The translations under genes were made by a program, and so were the position numbers. Below, piece by piece: positions 49,844 to 59,714 of a DNA stretch of 64,000 nucleotides. This stretch comes from Torymus aiolomorphi. Its lineage: Eukaryota > Arthropoda > Insecta > Hymenoptera > Torymidae. The notes under the pieces are model-generated. The model was not told the origin of the DNA, did not search any database, and saw nothing but the letters and a program-made list of their open reading frames with translations. Within the stretch, counting starts at the first letter, position 1; every line of letters begins with the position of its first letter. The stretch spans positions 98,076,128 to 98,140,127 of the forward strand of contig CM070875.1 of NCBI GenBank assembly GCA_036365515.1, read 5' to 3'.

Positions 49844-50713
49844 TTACACGAATTGAGATTCAAAGCCATCTAGATTTTCTTTACAAAATATATCTGTTAT
49901 TTCATAGAAAAATAAATCGTTACAAAGTGCAATTAATTCAAGGAATAAAATATCAAAATAGTGTTTAAGAAACACTGCATCGTCCACAGAGTTAAATTTA
50001 TCTTTGACACTTGTTTTTATTTGTTGAATGTTTTCTTGCAGTTTCATTTTGATGATTTCGTCACTATTTTTTTTAACTAATTCGGAGTTTTCCATCAATT
50101 TCGTTAGTTCTTCATAGATAAAATCTTTGCACTTATTGACTAGAGGAGTAATACGTTCGATACGATGAAATCTTTCGTCTACACAAACCACAGACATTTT
50201 CAATCCTTGAAATGTGCGTTTTTGCATAACGACTGCTGGTGAATATGTTTTTCTTCTTTTAGCACCAGCGTTCTCATGCGTGGAAAAGTGTTTGTCAAAA
50301 ACGATGGATTTAACGCCATACGAGGTGATGAATAAAATATCAACGTCGTTAACTTGTATTTTTTCTGTTCTTTCGATGTTTCCCAAATTATTAAAATAAT
50401 TGGAAATATCTTGAAAATGGTTTTGAATTTCGCACCATGTTTTCGAATTTAATTCCAATCCTTGTGTGTAGTGATTATTTAGCAGTTGAATTACTGGTTC
50501 AAAACTTTTCGTGTTTTTGTCATAATGTAAACCAACAATTACCTTTTTAGACCATGAATTATTGAGCGGGTACATGGTAGTAAGAATGTTGAAATTTGTT
50601 TTGAAACTTTTGTTTTCCGTTTCGGCCATGATTATTTTCTTCTTTTTTTGACGGGTGTTTGGAGGCGTGCTTAAAATCTGGTTGTCGTTCGATGATAGCA
50701 TAGCCTGTGCCAT
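49844..50713 (-). CDS. Polinton protein of unknown function (289 residues)
   Basis: Intact frame from ATG at 50,713. A basic patch (RQKKKK, about residues 22-27) could be a nuclear signal. The segment from residue about 55 (KKVIVGLHYDKNTKSF ... LELNSKTWCEIQNHF) has a strand-strand-helix look slightly reminiscent of PC4-type single-stranded DNA-binding domains, but this is a weak impression and not an assignment. The second half is helical and rich in Lys, Ile and Glu (ELTKLMENSELVKKNSDEI), possibly a coiled coil. It is the leftmost gene of the element and is transcribed away from the leader/polymerase gene, with which it shares an intergenic region of about 720 bp (50,714-51,433). Confidence 0.75.
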   Translation of the reverse strand: MAQAMLSSNDNQILSTPPNTRQKKKKIIMAETENKSFKTNFNILTTMYPLNNSWSKKVIVGLHYDKNTKSFEPVIQLLNNHYTQGLELNSKTWCEIQNHFQDISNYFNNLGNIERTEKIQVNDVDILFITSYGVKSIVFDKHFSTHENAGAKRRKTYSPAVVMQKRTFQGLKMSVVCVDERFHRIERITPLVNKCKDFIYEELTKLMENSELVKKNSDEIIKMKLQENIQQIKTSVKDKFNSVDDAVFLKHYFDILFLELIALCNDLFFYEITDIFCKENLDGFESQFV

Positions 50714-51433
50714 AATTCTAAATTATATATGTTTGGAAGAAAATGAGGTAAACTGCACAAACACTTTTTGGAAGCACAAAAACTTTGGAAGAAAACGTGA
50801 TTTTGAGAAAAATTTCCGAATATCACAGAGACCGAAGCTGGTGATGTTATCGGGTGGAGCGGTAAGCGTCGACTAATCTGTGTGGGGTACACGCGGCCGC
50901 GAGGATCCTTTCCAAACAAAAGGGTCAGCCGTTCTAAAAATAGATTTTTTCTCTAAATGTAAACATCTGGTATTTCTCTTCTTGTAACTGTCATAAACAC
51001 GGTAGTTCGTGAAACGTGAAATTTTCTGTCATCACACGTGCGTACCAGAGTAAAAATATTAGATCTTAATTGCGCAAGATGTGGTACACCGTAGGACCTC
51101 ATTCTTCCGTATACCTGTAAGAATTTTCACACACATTTTCAAGCTATAGTGAAAATTTGAAAAGTGGGGAGATGGGGTTTATAACTCGGGGGATGAGGAA
51201 GGAAGAACGTATTTCGATTTGAAGTGTCTCGCTGTCCAGAAGTGATCAGAAGCATTCTCACTCTGAGTTTAAATTTGCTTGTGCTCAAAAACGTACTTAT
51301 TTTAGTTTAATCTTTGTTGTGTTTGAAAGTGATTTTATTTAGAAGTGTTCTTATTTCGGTTTAATCCTTTTGGGTTTAAAAGTGATTTTATTCGATTTTA
51401 TTCGGTTTTATATTGAAAAGAAAAGTGTTCACG
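50714..51433. promoter_or_regulatory. Divergent intergenic region between the 289-residue protein and the leader/polymerase gene
   Basis: Must contain the promoters of both flanking genes. A repeated GTTTAATC(T/C)TTTTGTG/GGGTTTGAAAGTGATTTTAT motif occurs just before the leader ATG (about 51,306-51,335 and 51,359-51,388). No TATA box is assigned with confidence. Confidence 0.4.
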
Positions 51434-52058
51434 ATGTTGAATTTATTAGCAGCAATTATTTCACGCTGTGCCGGCTTTTTAACTATCGGGCAGCCGTGGG
51501 CCCGACGAGAATATACGACGGAGTGGTTTGCGAGACTGCCTGAACTTGAATCGGCCGAATTGTTGGCGATTTTAAGAGAAATGGGGCAAAGGGCGAATAC
51601 TCAGCAATTAAATACGATGTACGACCTAGCTCTGCATGAAAGCGAGGAGTGCGTTTTAACTATCGGCGAGGTAGTTTTTTATAAAGGTGAGCAGAAGAAA
51701 CCGTCTTTGAGTCACCTAATGGATCATTATAACCAATTAGGTAAGAATAATCTGTTAATAATTTAAAAAAATAGTTAATATTTTATTACATATGAAAACA
51801 TTTTTTAAACTTTTAAATATTTTTTTATAGTGTATAGAATGTACGACGATCGAGTGCACGCAGTTATGGAACAGATAATAAACGAGGATCATGACAGAAC
51901 GAGTCCAGAGGCTACTGACTCAGAATGTGAAGAGGAGGTAAACGCCGTAAGGGCAGAACGGCAACTACCTGCTGGTAAAAGGCGAGCATGGGACGCGGGT
52001 TCTTCTGCTGCAAAAAGAATGTGTCATGATAAGGATATTAGTGCAGCAATTTGTAAAG
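51434..52058 (+). CDS. Leader exons shared by alternative products (178 codons)
   Basis: Exon 1 runs from the first ATG (51,434) to 51,740, exon 2 from 51,831 to 52,058. The intron has GTAAG...TTTTTATAG borders. After exon 2 a GTAAAAATAA donor leaves phase 1. The predicted peptide starts hydrophobic (MLNLLAAIISRCAGFL), continues with a helical part (LPELESAELLAILREMGQRA), an acidic stretch (SECEEEV) and a KRRAWDAGSSAAKR segment that fits a bipartite nuclear localisation signal. I do not recognise the fold. Three downstream acceptors, at 52,127, 52,354 and 56,545, all need phase 1, so this leader can be joined to any of them. Confidence 0.65.
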
Positions 52059-52126
52059 GTAAAAATAAATCATTTTTAAGTAACAGCACGAATATAAAAA
52101 TATTTTTTTAATTTACTAATTCGTAG

Positions 52127-52281
52127 CGTACACGGCGGGGTTAGGTGGGTATAACGATTCTGCACGCAAAATACAAAAATGGGTCTGTGTGCAGATTCAA
52201 AATGAGGCTCATTTTTACCCACCCACTTATGACGAAATTGTTCGAGTGCACGATTCCCTCCGTGGTACATCCGAACCATAA
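52127..52281 (+). CDS. Alternative 3' exon with a PPxY motif
   Basis: The acceptor TTTACTAATTCGTAG ends at 52,126; the exon starts in phase 1, continues the leader frame and stops at TAA 52,279-52,281. The joined product would be 229 residues. The exon ends in HFYPPTYDEIV, containing PPTY, a consensus ligand for WW domains of Nedd4-type ubiquitin ligases and a known late-domain type in viral proteins (residues about 210-213). The exon is lost when splicing goes to 52,354 instead. Evidence is open frame, phase agreement and motif only; no transcript is available. Confidence 0.5.
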
Positions 52282-52353
52282 AATGATGTTAGTTTTCATA
52301 TTTTTCACGTGAAAAATTATAATTATTGTTATTAACATTTATTTTCATTACAG

Positions 52354-55300
52354 TTTTTAAACACAGAGAGTTACCGGGAGCAGTAGAAAACGGAGCAAGT
52401 ACGAGTAACAGCGGCGGGGAAAACTTTAATCAAATCGGAAGAGGTGATGGTGCAGCGGCTAGAAGCAACGACAACTCTACTAACAACCAGAGTGTAGCGG
52501 GTACTAGCCGTGACAATTCTGGTAGCAATAGCAGCGTTGCAGGTACGAGCAACATTGAGCCTGTGAACAGCAACAGCAACGCAGCAGGTCCAAGCCGCAC
52601 CGTCAGCAATGAGGAGATTATTGAAGCTGGTAATGAACAAAAATTTGTAATAATTTCCGATAGCGAGCGAATGAATAGGAATTTTAGGACCGTTTCTAGA
52701 GAGTTAGTTATAAAAATTAAAGACGCGGTAAATAGTAGAAATCAGATCGAGTGGTTGGAAAGTGCTATGCGAGAAATTGTTGATTATCTGAAAAGAGGCC
52801 GTGATGGCACCGTTATCGGTATAACTATCAATTGTAGCGATTTTACCCAAGGGTCGGCAGGATTATATTTTCGGCCAATAGCAACGTTAGATTTTAAAGA
52901 TTTGTGGGATTTGTTTGGGCGCATATCTCAAAGTATCAAAGATTTCAAATTAGATGATACATTTACAATTGCAGCATCTTACATAAATGTGCCTAATGGG
53001 TCGAGTGATTCATCTATAAATAATTGTAAAAAATTAAATACTAGAGCCATTCTCAACATACAGAATAGTGATAATATGTGCTTACCGCGAGCATTAGTTT
53101 GCGGTGAAGTTTTCGTAAAAAAAAAAACAGCAGTGCAGAGTGGTTGACAGAGTGGAACCGTGTACGAAAGACGTCTGAACAGAAAAAACGTGCGTTGGCA
53201 TTATTAAAATTATGTAATGTAAAATTAAATTTAAATGATGGCTGTGGTATTCCGGAAATTAGATGTTTCCAAACATATTTTAAAACGTTAAATATTAAAT
53301 TGAAAGTGTTTGAATATGAAACTTTTGGCACAGGTGTCGCTCCAATGTATGATGGAGCCGTAGATATGCCTGGAGAGTACGAACAAACAATATATATAAT
53401 GTATTATGCTGAACAGCATCATTTTAATTTAATTTTAAATTTATTAGCTATAAAATCACGTATGCATTATTGCATTCCATGCAATCGTTTATACCGTCGG
53501 CTGCTCGAACACAAGTGTGAGGCGATATGTGCCGCCTGTAACTCGTCACCGTGTTGCGAGAAGACGGAAAATATAAAATGTGAGGATTGCGGCCGAACAT
53601 TTTTTAATCAAAATTGTTTCAACAACCATAAGAAAGTAGGATCAAGAGCGCGAAATAATCCCCGTAAAAATGTTAAACATTCCATTTGCTCATCATTAAA
53701 AGTTTGCCGCGAGTGTTACAGGTTATTTGATTTAGTCAAAAGGAAACATGAATGTGGTAAAACATACTGCAATCAGTGTAAAATCATTCATGACATAAAC
53801 AGTTTATGCATGATGAATCCTATCGCACATAAAAATACAAAAACGGGGCAACCGGAAACGTGTTTTATATTTTATGATTTCGAGACGCGACAGGATACTC
53901 CTTTGGGTGAGTCAGCCCATATACACGTGCCAAACTTATGTGTGGCTCAACTCTGTTGTGATTCGTGCGTACATGAGAATGATTTAACAAAATTGTGTCA
54001 GTTTTGTGGAGTTCGTCAACATGTGTACGAAGGTGATGAGTGTTTAGATAAATTTTTAAATTTCGCGATTAAATATAAGAAAAAGTCATTTAAAAATTTT
54101 ATTTGTATTGCGCATAATGCTAAAGCGTTTGATGCGCAGTTTATTTTAAAATATATTGTTGAAAATAAAAAACATTCGGTTCCGGAAGTTATTTTAAACG
54201 GGCGTAACATAATAAAAATAGAGATCGGTATTACAAAATTTATCGACAGTTTAAATTACTTACCAGTGAAATTGTCGAGTTTGCCTAAAACTTTCGACTT
54301 GGCCGAAGGTGTGGAAAAAGGTTTTTTTCCACATCTATTTAATACGTTAGAAAATCAAGATTACATTGGTAGTTATCCGGATGTTAGTTATTATGCGCCC
54401 GATTCAATGGGGAAAGAAGAACGCGAAGCGTTCTTGACATGGTATGCAGGCGTTTGCGATAGCGTATTTAATTTTAAACATGAAATAAAAAAATATTGTG
54501 TTCAGGATGTCGATATATTGAGACAATCCTGTATGAAATTCCGTAAAATATTTTTGCAGGTCGGAAAAGTCGACCCTTTTACTGAAAGTGTGACTATCGC
54601 GAGTGCGTGCTCGCGCATTTATAGAAAAAATTTTCTACAGAAAAATACAGTAGGACTCATTCCACACAACGGTTATGTTCGAGCCGATAAATACTCACAA
54701 AAATCTATCGAGTGGTTATTGTGGGAGGAAAAACGTAAAGGGTGCAAGATAGTGCATGCTGGAAGAACTCGTGAGCATGTACTGATCGAAGGACCGCGTG
54801 TAGATGGTTACCTTCACGAGTTAAACACGAAAGGCACAGTTTATCAATTTCACGGATGCTTTTACCATGGTTGTCCGCGCTGCTTTCCACAGGAGCGTAA
54901 TAAAATTTTAATTGACCAAACAAGCTTGAGTCAACGGTTTGAAAACACGAAAAATATGTCGGAAAAAATAATTTCATTTGGTTACAAATTAATAGAAATG
55001 TGGGAGTGTGATTTTGATAGCGATTTAAAAAAAAAATTCAGATTTTCAGAATTTTGTAAAAGATCATCCACTTGCTCAAAACTTGAGTTTAGATCCGCGA
55101 GACGCGTTTTATGGAGGGCGTACGGGCAATATAGCTACACATTACCAAGCAGAAAATGATGAAATTATAAAGTATTTTGATGTTTGCTCCTTATATCCGT
55201 TTATATGTAAAACGGGTGTTTTTCCAATAGGTCACCCAGAAATTTTCGTTGGTAAGCAGTGTTTAGAATTAACAGGTATAAATTTTGAAAACTTTTGTAA

Positions 55301-56516
55301 AAACGTTGAGGGTATAGTTAAATGTGAAATCTTACCACCCAAAAATTTATTTCATCCAGTTTTACCGTTAAAAGTAAGTAATAAATTAATTTTTTCTTTA
55401 TGTCGAACATGTAGCGAGAATTTGCACCAAGGAGAATGTTTTCACAATAGCAGCGAGAGAAAATTAGTAGGTACATGGATTTCCTTAGAACTAAAAAAAG
55501 CTATACAATTAGGTTATACGATATTAAAAATTGATGTTATTTGGCAGTATCAAATTACAAAATACGATGCTGAGACGCGGTCGGGAGGTCTTTTTTCCGA
55601 ATACGTAAATACATTTTTAAAAATAAAACAGGAAGCGAGCGGTTGGCCGAAAAATGTTGTATCAGAAAAAGAAAAAGCAGAGTATATTCTAAATTACAAA
55701 ATTCGTGAAGGGATAGACTTAGACGCGCAAAATATATCTAAAAACAACGGCATGCGTTCGGTTGCCAAACTTTGCTTAAATTCGTTTTGGGGAAAGTTTG
55801 GTCAGCGTGGTAATCTACCTCAAACATCAATAATTAGAACTTATGAGAATTTGATACAATTAATTTACGATCCAGAAAAAATTATACAAAATTGCATTCC
55901 AGCTACGGAAAATATAATGTATGTATCGTGGATTTATAAAAAAGAGTCAGCTTCGAATTCTCCCTGCACAAACGTAGCTATCGCTGCATACACAACGGCA
56001 CAAGCACGGCTTAAATTATATAAATATTTAGATAAATTAGGTAAGCGCGTTTTATACTATGACACCGATTCGATCATTTTTATTAGTAGTCGTGTAAAAA
56101 AAGATGAATACGAGCCACCAACTGGGTCGTTGTTGGGCGATTTAACCGACGAGTTGGAAGTCTATGGTGAGGGTGCATATATACAAACTTTTATCTCTGG
56201 TGGACCTAAATTTTACGCATACCGTGTACACACAGAGTCTGGCAATACTATTGAAACGTGTAAAATAAAAGGCGTTCGATTAAATTATGAAAATTCTTCG
56301 AAAATTAATTTTAATTCGATTTTAAAATTAATTAACCAACGAAATTGTGATAACAACAATATTATCGTCCAGAATAATGTTATTAGGAAAACAGCGATAC
56401 ACGAAGTTATAACATGCACAGAAACAAAAACATGCTCCGTGGTTTTGAAAAAAAGACGATTTGTTTCCGATAAAGTATCATACCCATATGGGTTTAAAAG
56501 AAGCAAAAATTTTTAA
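52354..56516 (+). CDS. polB: Protein-primed family B DNA polymerase of the Polinton, with two frame breaks
   Basis: The exon begins after TTTTCATTACAG (52,353) and runs to TAA at 56,514-56,516, about 1,390 codons without the leader. Order: a Ser/Asn-rich linker; a conserved NMCLPRALV segment (53,073-53,099); a cysteine-rich zinc-binding part (about 53,470-53,830); exonuclease motifs DFE (about 53,876), AHNAKAFD (54,111-54,134) and YCVQDVDIL (54,494-54,520); polymerase motifs A DVCSLYPF (55,179-55,202), B NSFWGKFGQR (55,779-55,808) and C YYDTDSI (56,055-56,075). All catalytic motifs are present. The frame changes within an 11-A run (53,117-53,127) and within a 10-A run (55,027-55,036), in opposite senses. 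It replicates the element DNA, presumably in the nucleus. As it stands it would need slippage or is inactive. Confidence 0.9.
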
Positions 56517-56544
56517 TATTTAATTTTTTTTATTTTTTTTACAG

Positions 56545-57080
56545 AAACTCGAGTTTTTCTTCGGAAAAGAGGAGAGGACTTGTGCGCATGTGGCGGTTGC
56601 AATGCGCCTTCTTGCATGCACTATCCGCGATTCAAAAATTCATTGCAAGGATTAGCTTGGCATAGGTTCATCCACGCGTTAGTTCTATTAAAAAGAGAAA
56701 ATAAAATAAAAGAATACCGGCAAATGTTTGAAAGTATAAGGCAATTAAAATATAATAACGATATTATTGTAAACGCAAAAATGGTTGGAAAATATCGAAG
56801 CATGTATTGTCCGCTTTATAATAATACACGGTGTAAACGCGCTATGTGCATGAAAACAGGGTTTCACGAAGTCAAGTATGTAAATGACGCGAAGCTGTAT
56901 CTTGATACGACAGTTGCGGATATTTTAAATGCGATAGATAAGCATAAGATCATCAATATTTGGTTTGGATGTGAAAACGCCCGCCATTTCAATAGAGGAA
57001 GAAATCAGAATAGAGGAATTATAGATTGTCCTCGGCATTATACACCACCATCACCTCCTCTTATTGAATTATCCCAATAA
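56545..57080 (+). CDS. Cysteine-rich alternative 3' exon of the leader gene, or separate protein
   Basis: A strong polypyrimidine tract and acceptor (TTTATTTTTTTTACAG, ends 56,544) precede an open frame of about 177 codons ending in TAA 57,078-57,080. Entry is phase 1, as offered by the leader donor at 52,058. No ATG exists near its 5' end; the first in-frame ATG is within CMHYP (about 56,617), after the CACGGCNAPSC cysteine cluster, which supports splicing onto an upstream exon. The cluster may bind zinc. The middle is helical and basic (LLKRENKIKEYRQMFESIRQ), and the end is proline-rich (TPPSPPLIEL). No function is recognised. Confidence 0.55.
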
Positions 57081-57533
57081 ATATAAAAATGAATTCAATG
57101 TTTAATCTAATCTTTGTAAGAATATAAAAAATATGTAACGAATAATTTAGTTAATATTATCATTGTATGCTTGTATTTTAGATTTAAGAATAATTTTTAA
57201 TAAATTGATATTTTATTTTTATTGTAAATAAATGCGTATAATTTTTTTTATAACCTTATTTATTTATTGTAATAACTATTTAATTCACTATGCTACAAAT
57301 AAAAATTTCTATACTTCTTTTATTCACAGCTATAATTTTATTTTTATAAAAACTTGTTTACAATTTTTTTCATTTATACTTTTATACATTAGTATAGTTT
57401 TTAGATTTTTCAGTTTCAAACATTTTATTTGTCATTTGAAAAAAAAAATATTTCTCGTAATGAATTAAAATTATTTACATTTCTTTTAAATACTAGAAGC
57501 TGCATGCTTTAATTATTTTAAAAACAAATTATT
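57081..57533. other. Convergent 3' region between the leader/polymerase unit and the Tudor gene
   Basis: AT-rich with AATAAA signals on the plus strand at 57,077 and 57,226. A hydrophobic 78-codon frame (57,232-57,468) is made of low-complexity Phe/Ile/Tyr codons and is not accepted as a gene. Confidence 0.5.
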
Positions 57534-58336
57534 TCACTTGCATGGAGTATCAAATGGCCAAATGGGATGATGTAACCCCAAAACATCGGTTACGGCGGTA
57601 TCGAAAGCACATAGCGCTGTGTTGATATGAACATTACTACCATCTACTCCTACACTTGACAAAAATATGTAAAAACTATTTGAAAAGAGTCCTTGTTGTA
57701 AAAAATATGCACGTAGTTGTCGTCCTTTTGTCAAAGTTTTAAACATTTGACACGCTTGTTCTGTCCAGCAATTCCCTTTTGAAGAGATTGGTAAAATTTT
57801 TCCTAAACCGCACAAAATTGCTCTTGGTGGCAAAACTAGGAAACGACGATCAAGCTCGAAAATTCCAATATTTTCGTTTGTTCGAGATAAATTAAAAGTT
57901 TTTCCTGTATCTATAATTTTACACTGTAAAGGATTTTCATCTGCAACACCCCGCACCCATTGATTCTTCACTCTAATCGTTATATACATTCCTGGCTGTA
58001 AATAAATAGCTAATTTAAATTCTATTTTTTTAAATAATATTTATTTTTTAAAACACGTTAGCTTTAAATACTTACTTCCAACTCGTGTATTTTCAATTTT
58101 TTCACTGATGTATTCCGTTGTATTTTGAATAACATTGATTCTTGAATAAAAAAACTAATTGCATCGTAAAACACATTCATCTCATTTTCAAGCGATTGGT
58201 ATTCTTCGTCCTCACCTATTATTTGTACATAAAATGAAGATGGTGTAGAAAAACAAGAAATCTTAACGTTTCGAACATTCTCGACTAATTTTTCCGGCTC
58301 GCGAATATTAATACAGTTCATTGTAAAGTTGAACAA
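57534..58336 (-). CDS. Extended Tudor-domain protein carried by the Polinton (two exons, 240 residues)
   Basis: Exon 1 is 58,336-58,076 and exon 2 is 57,995-57,534, with an 80-bp intron (GTAAGT...TTTACAG) in phase 0. Exon 1 shows the start of an extended Tudor (eTud) fold: VKISCFSTPSSFYVQII, then a helix ending in NVFY. Exon 2 has the core: PGMYITIRVKNQWVRGVA, CKIIDTGKTFNLS, FLVLPPRAILCGLGKILP and WTEQACQMFKTL. eTud domains bind symmetrically dimethylated arginines of Piwi proteins in the piRNA pathway. Here the usual Asp-Tyr-Gly-Asn of the aromatic cage reads Asp-Thr-Gly-Lys, so methyl-arginine binding may be altered or lost. It lies divergent from the packaging ATPase. Capture of a host gene is inferred. 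Confidence 0.72.
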
Positions 58337-58546
58337 GAGTTGAGCAGCTCAAGCGATCTTAACTGCTGAAAAACCAAGGTTACTCTGCTGGTAGATGGAG
58401 GGGTAGACGAGCGTGTGGCTGGAAAAGCTGTTTACTCACGCGACTTCCGTTAAGCGGTTTATGGCTAGGCAAGCGGAGGAGCGGACCCAGTAGACCTTCT
58501 AGCACACAGGCTAGGCATGCTAGCTACCAAATCAGCTGCAAGGCCC

Positions 58547-58594
<48 letters not shown>

Positions 58595-58631
58595 GCACGT
58601 GTGTGTTGTGTGTGTATGTGTGTGTGTGTGT

Positions 58632-58684
<53 letters not shown>

Positions 58685-58732
58685 ATTGGCTCATAGTTGA
58701 ATGACGGTTAAGTCAGTTATTCTTTGTCAATC
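58337..58732. promoter_or_regulatory. Divergent region with (CCG)n and (TG)n between Tudor and ATPase genes
   Basis: Contains a (GCC)n/(CCG)n tract (about 58,547-58,590) and a long (TG)n tract (about 58,601-58,682), with GC-rich DNA before them, in contrast to the AT-rich surroundings. It must hold the promoters of both divergent genes. A simple-repeat regulatory role is inferred. Confidence 0.45.
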
Positions 58733-59407
58733 ATGGATGTGAGATGGAAACATCCATGGACGAGTATTATCTGCGGTCCCACAGGATGCGGAAAAACAGT
58801 GTTTGTCAAAAAATTTTTTAATTTTCGTCTACAAATGGCGGATGTCTCTTTTGACAGAATCTTGTTTTATTACGCCGAGTGGCAAGATGGATATAAAAGT
58901 GAAAATTATGTAAAAGACGGTGTACAGATCGAATTTCGTGAAGGTTTACCAAGAGCCGAAGATTATTCAAATGACCCGCAATTGAAGAAGCTCGTTATAA
59001 TCGACGATTTGATGCGAGAATCATCAAATAATGTTATAGTTGATTTATTTACTAAAGGCAGCCACCATAAAAACATTAGTGTAATGTTTATTACACAGAA
59101 TATTTTTCACAAATCAACGCATTCGCGCGATATTAGCCTGAATGCATCGTATATCGTTCTATTTAAAAATCCACGCGATAGAGCGCAAATACAGCATCTC
59201 GCAAGACAAATTTACCCCGAAGATTCAAAATTTGTACAAGAGGCCTATCAAGACGCAACTGTTAAAGGACACGGATATCTAATGATTGACTGCAAACAGA
59301 GCACGCTAGATGAATTTAGATTTCGGTCTTGTATTTTTCCAGACGATGAGTACCAGTATGTATATCTACCGAAATATAGTCACAGTGTCTATGCAAATGT
59401 ATTTTAA
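58733..59407 (+). CDS. FtsK/HerA-type genome-packaging ATPase
   Basis: First ATG at 58,733 (224 residues). Walker A GPTGCGKT (residues 15-22), Walker B LVIIDDLM (87-94) and the downstream MFITQN motif (118-123) are those of the Polinton/adenovirus-like packaging ATPases, which pump DNA into preformed capsids. Length is typical and the frame is intact. It opens the plus-strand late-type gene block; the next genes follow with short gaps. Confidence 0.93.
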   Translation: MDVRWKHPWTSIICGPTGCGKTVFVKKFFNFRLQMADVSFDRILFYYAEWQDGYKSENYVKDGVQIEFREGLPRAEDYSNDPQLKKLVIIDDLMRESSNNVIVDLFTKGSHHKNISVMFITQNIFHKSTHSRDISLNASYIVLFKNPRDRAQIQHLARQIYPEDSKFVQEAYQDATVKGHGYLMIDCKQSTLDEFRFRSCIFPDDEYQYVYLPKYSHSVYANVF

Positions 59408-59522
59408 TTTTTTTTACCCCCACCCATCTATTTTTTATACATATTTTAGCAGACAACATTTATACATATATATAAATGAAAAATTATAAATTTATCTCAG
59501 TGTGCTTTGAACACCCGTCGAG

Positions 59523-59651
59523 ATGGATCGTTCAAAAAGTTCTGAAAAAACCAATATTCCATACACCAGACTTTACGATTCGGATAAAAAAGATGAAAAA
59601 AGTCTGAATCACAGTGGAAAAATTTCACAAATAAATTTTCATCAAATATAA
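59523..59651 (+). CDS. Small open frame (42 residues), uncertain
   Basis: ATG-initiated frame reading MDRSKSSEKTNIPYTRLYDS at its start. It is in the 307-bp gap between ATPase and the 122-residue protein, in the same direction. Hydrophilic, no domain. It could be a small virion protein or chance. Confidence 0.3.
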   Translation: MDRSKSSEKTNIPYTRLYDSDKKDEKSLNHSGKISQINFHQI

Positions 59652-59714
59652 ACTCGTTTCCCGAAAAACAAAATTACAAAAGGTTTTGAATAATTTATCC
59701 GTGTGTGATGAGCA

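Noticed and set aside
50893..50908. Adjacent NotI-like and BamHI-like sites suggesting cloning-vector sequence
   Set aside because: The flanking sequence is continuous with the element's intergenic region and no polylinker or vector sequence follows; chance occurrence is enough.
53053..53331. Minus-strand frame across the first polymerase break, and similar antisense frames in the element
   Set aside because: Shadows of the sense coding frames with no independent signal.
57232..57468. Hydrophobic 78-codon frame in the element
   Set aside because: Phe/Ile/Tyr-rich because of AT-rich DNA; it sits in the convergent 3' region and has no recognisable feature.
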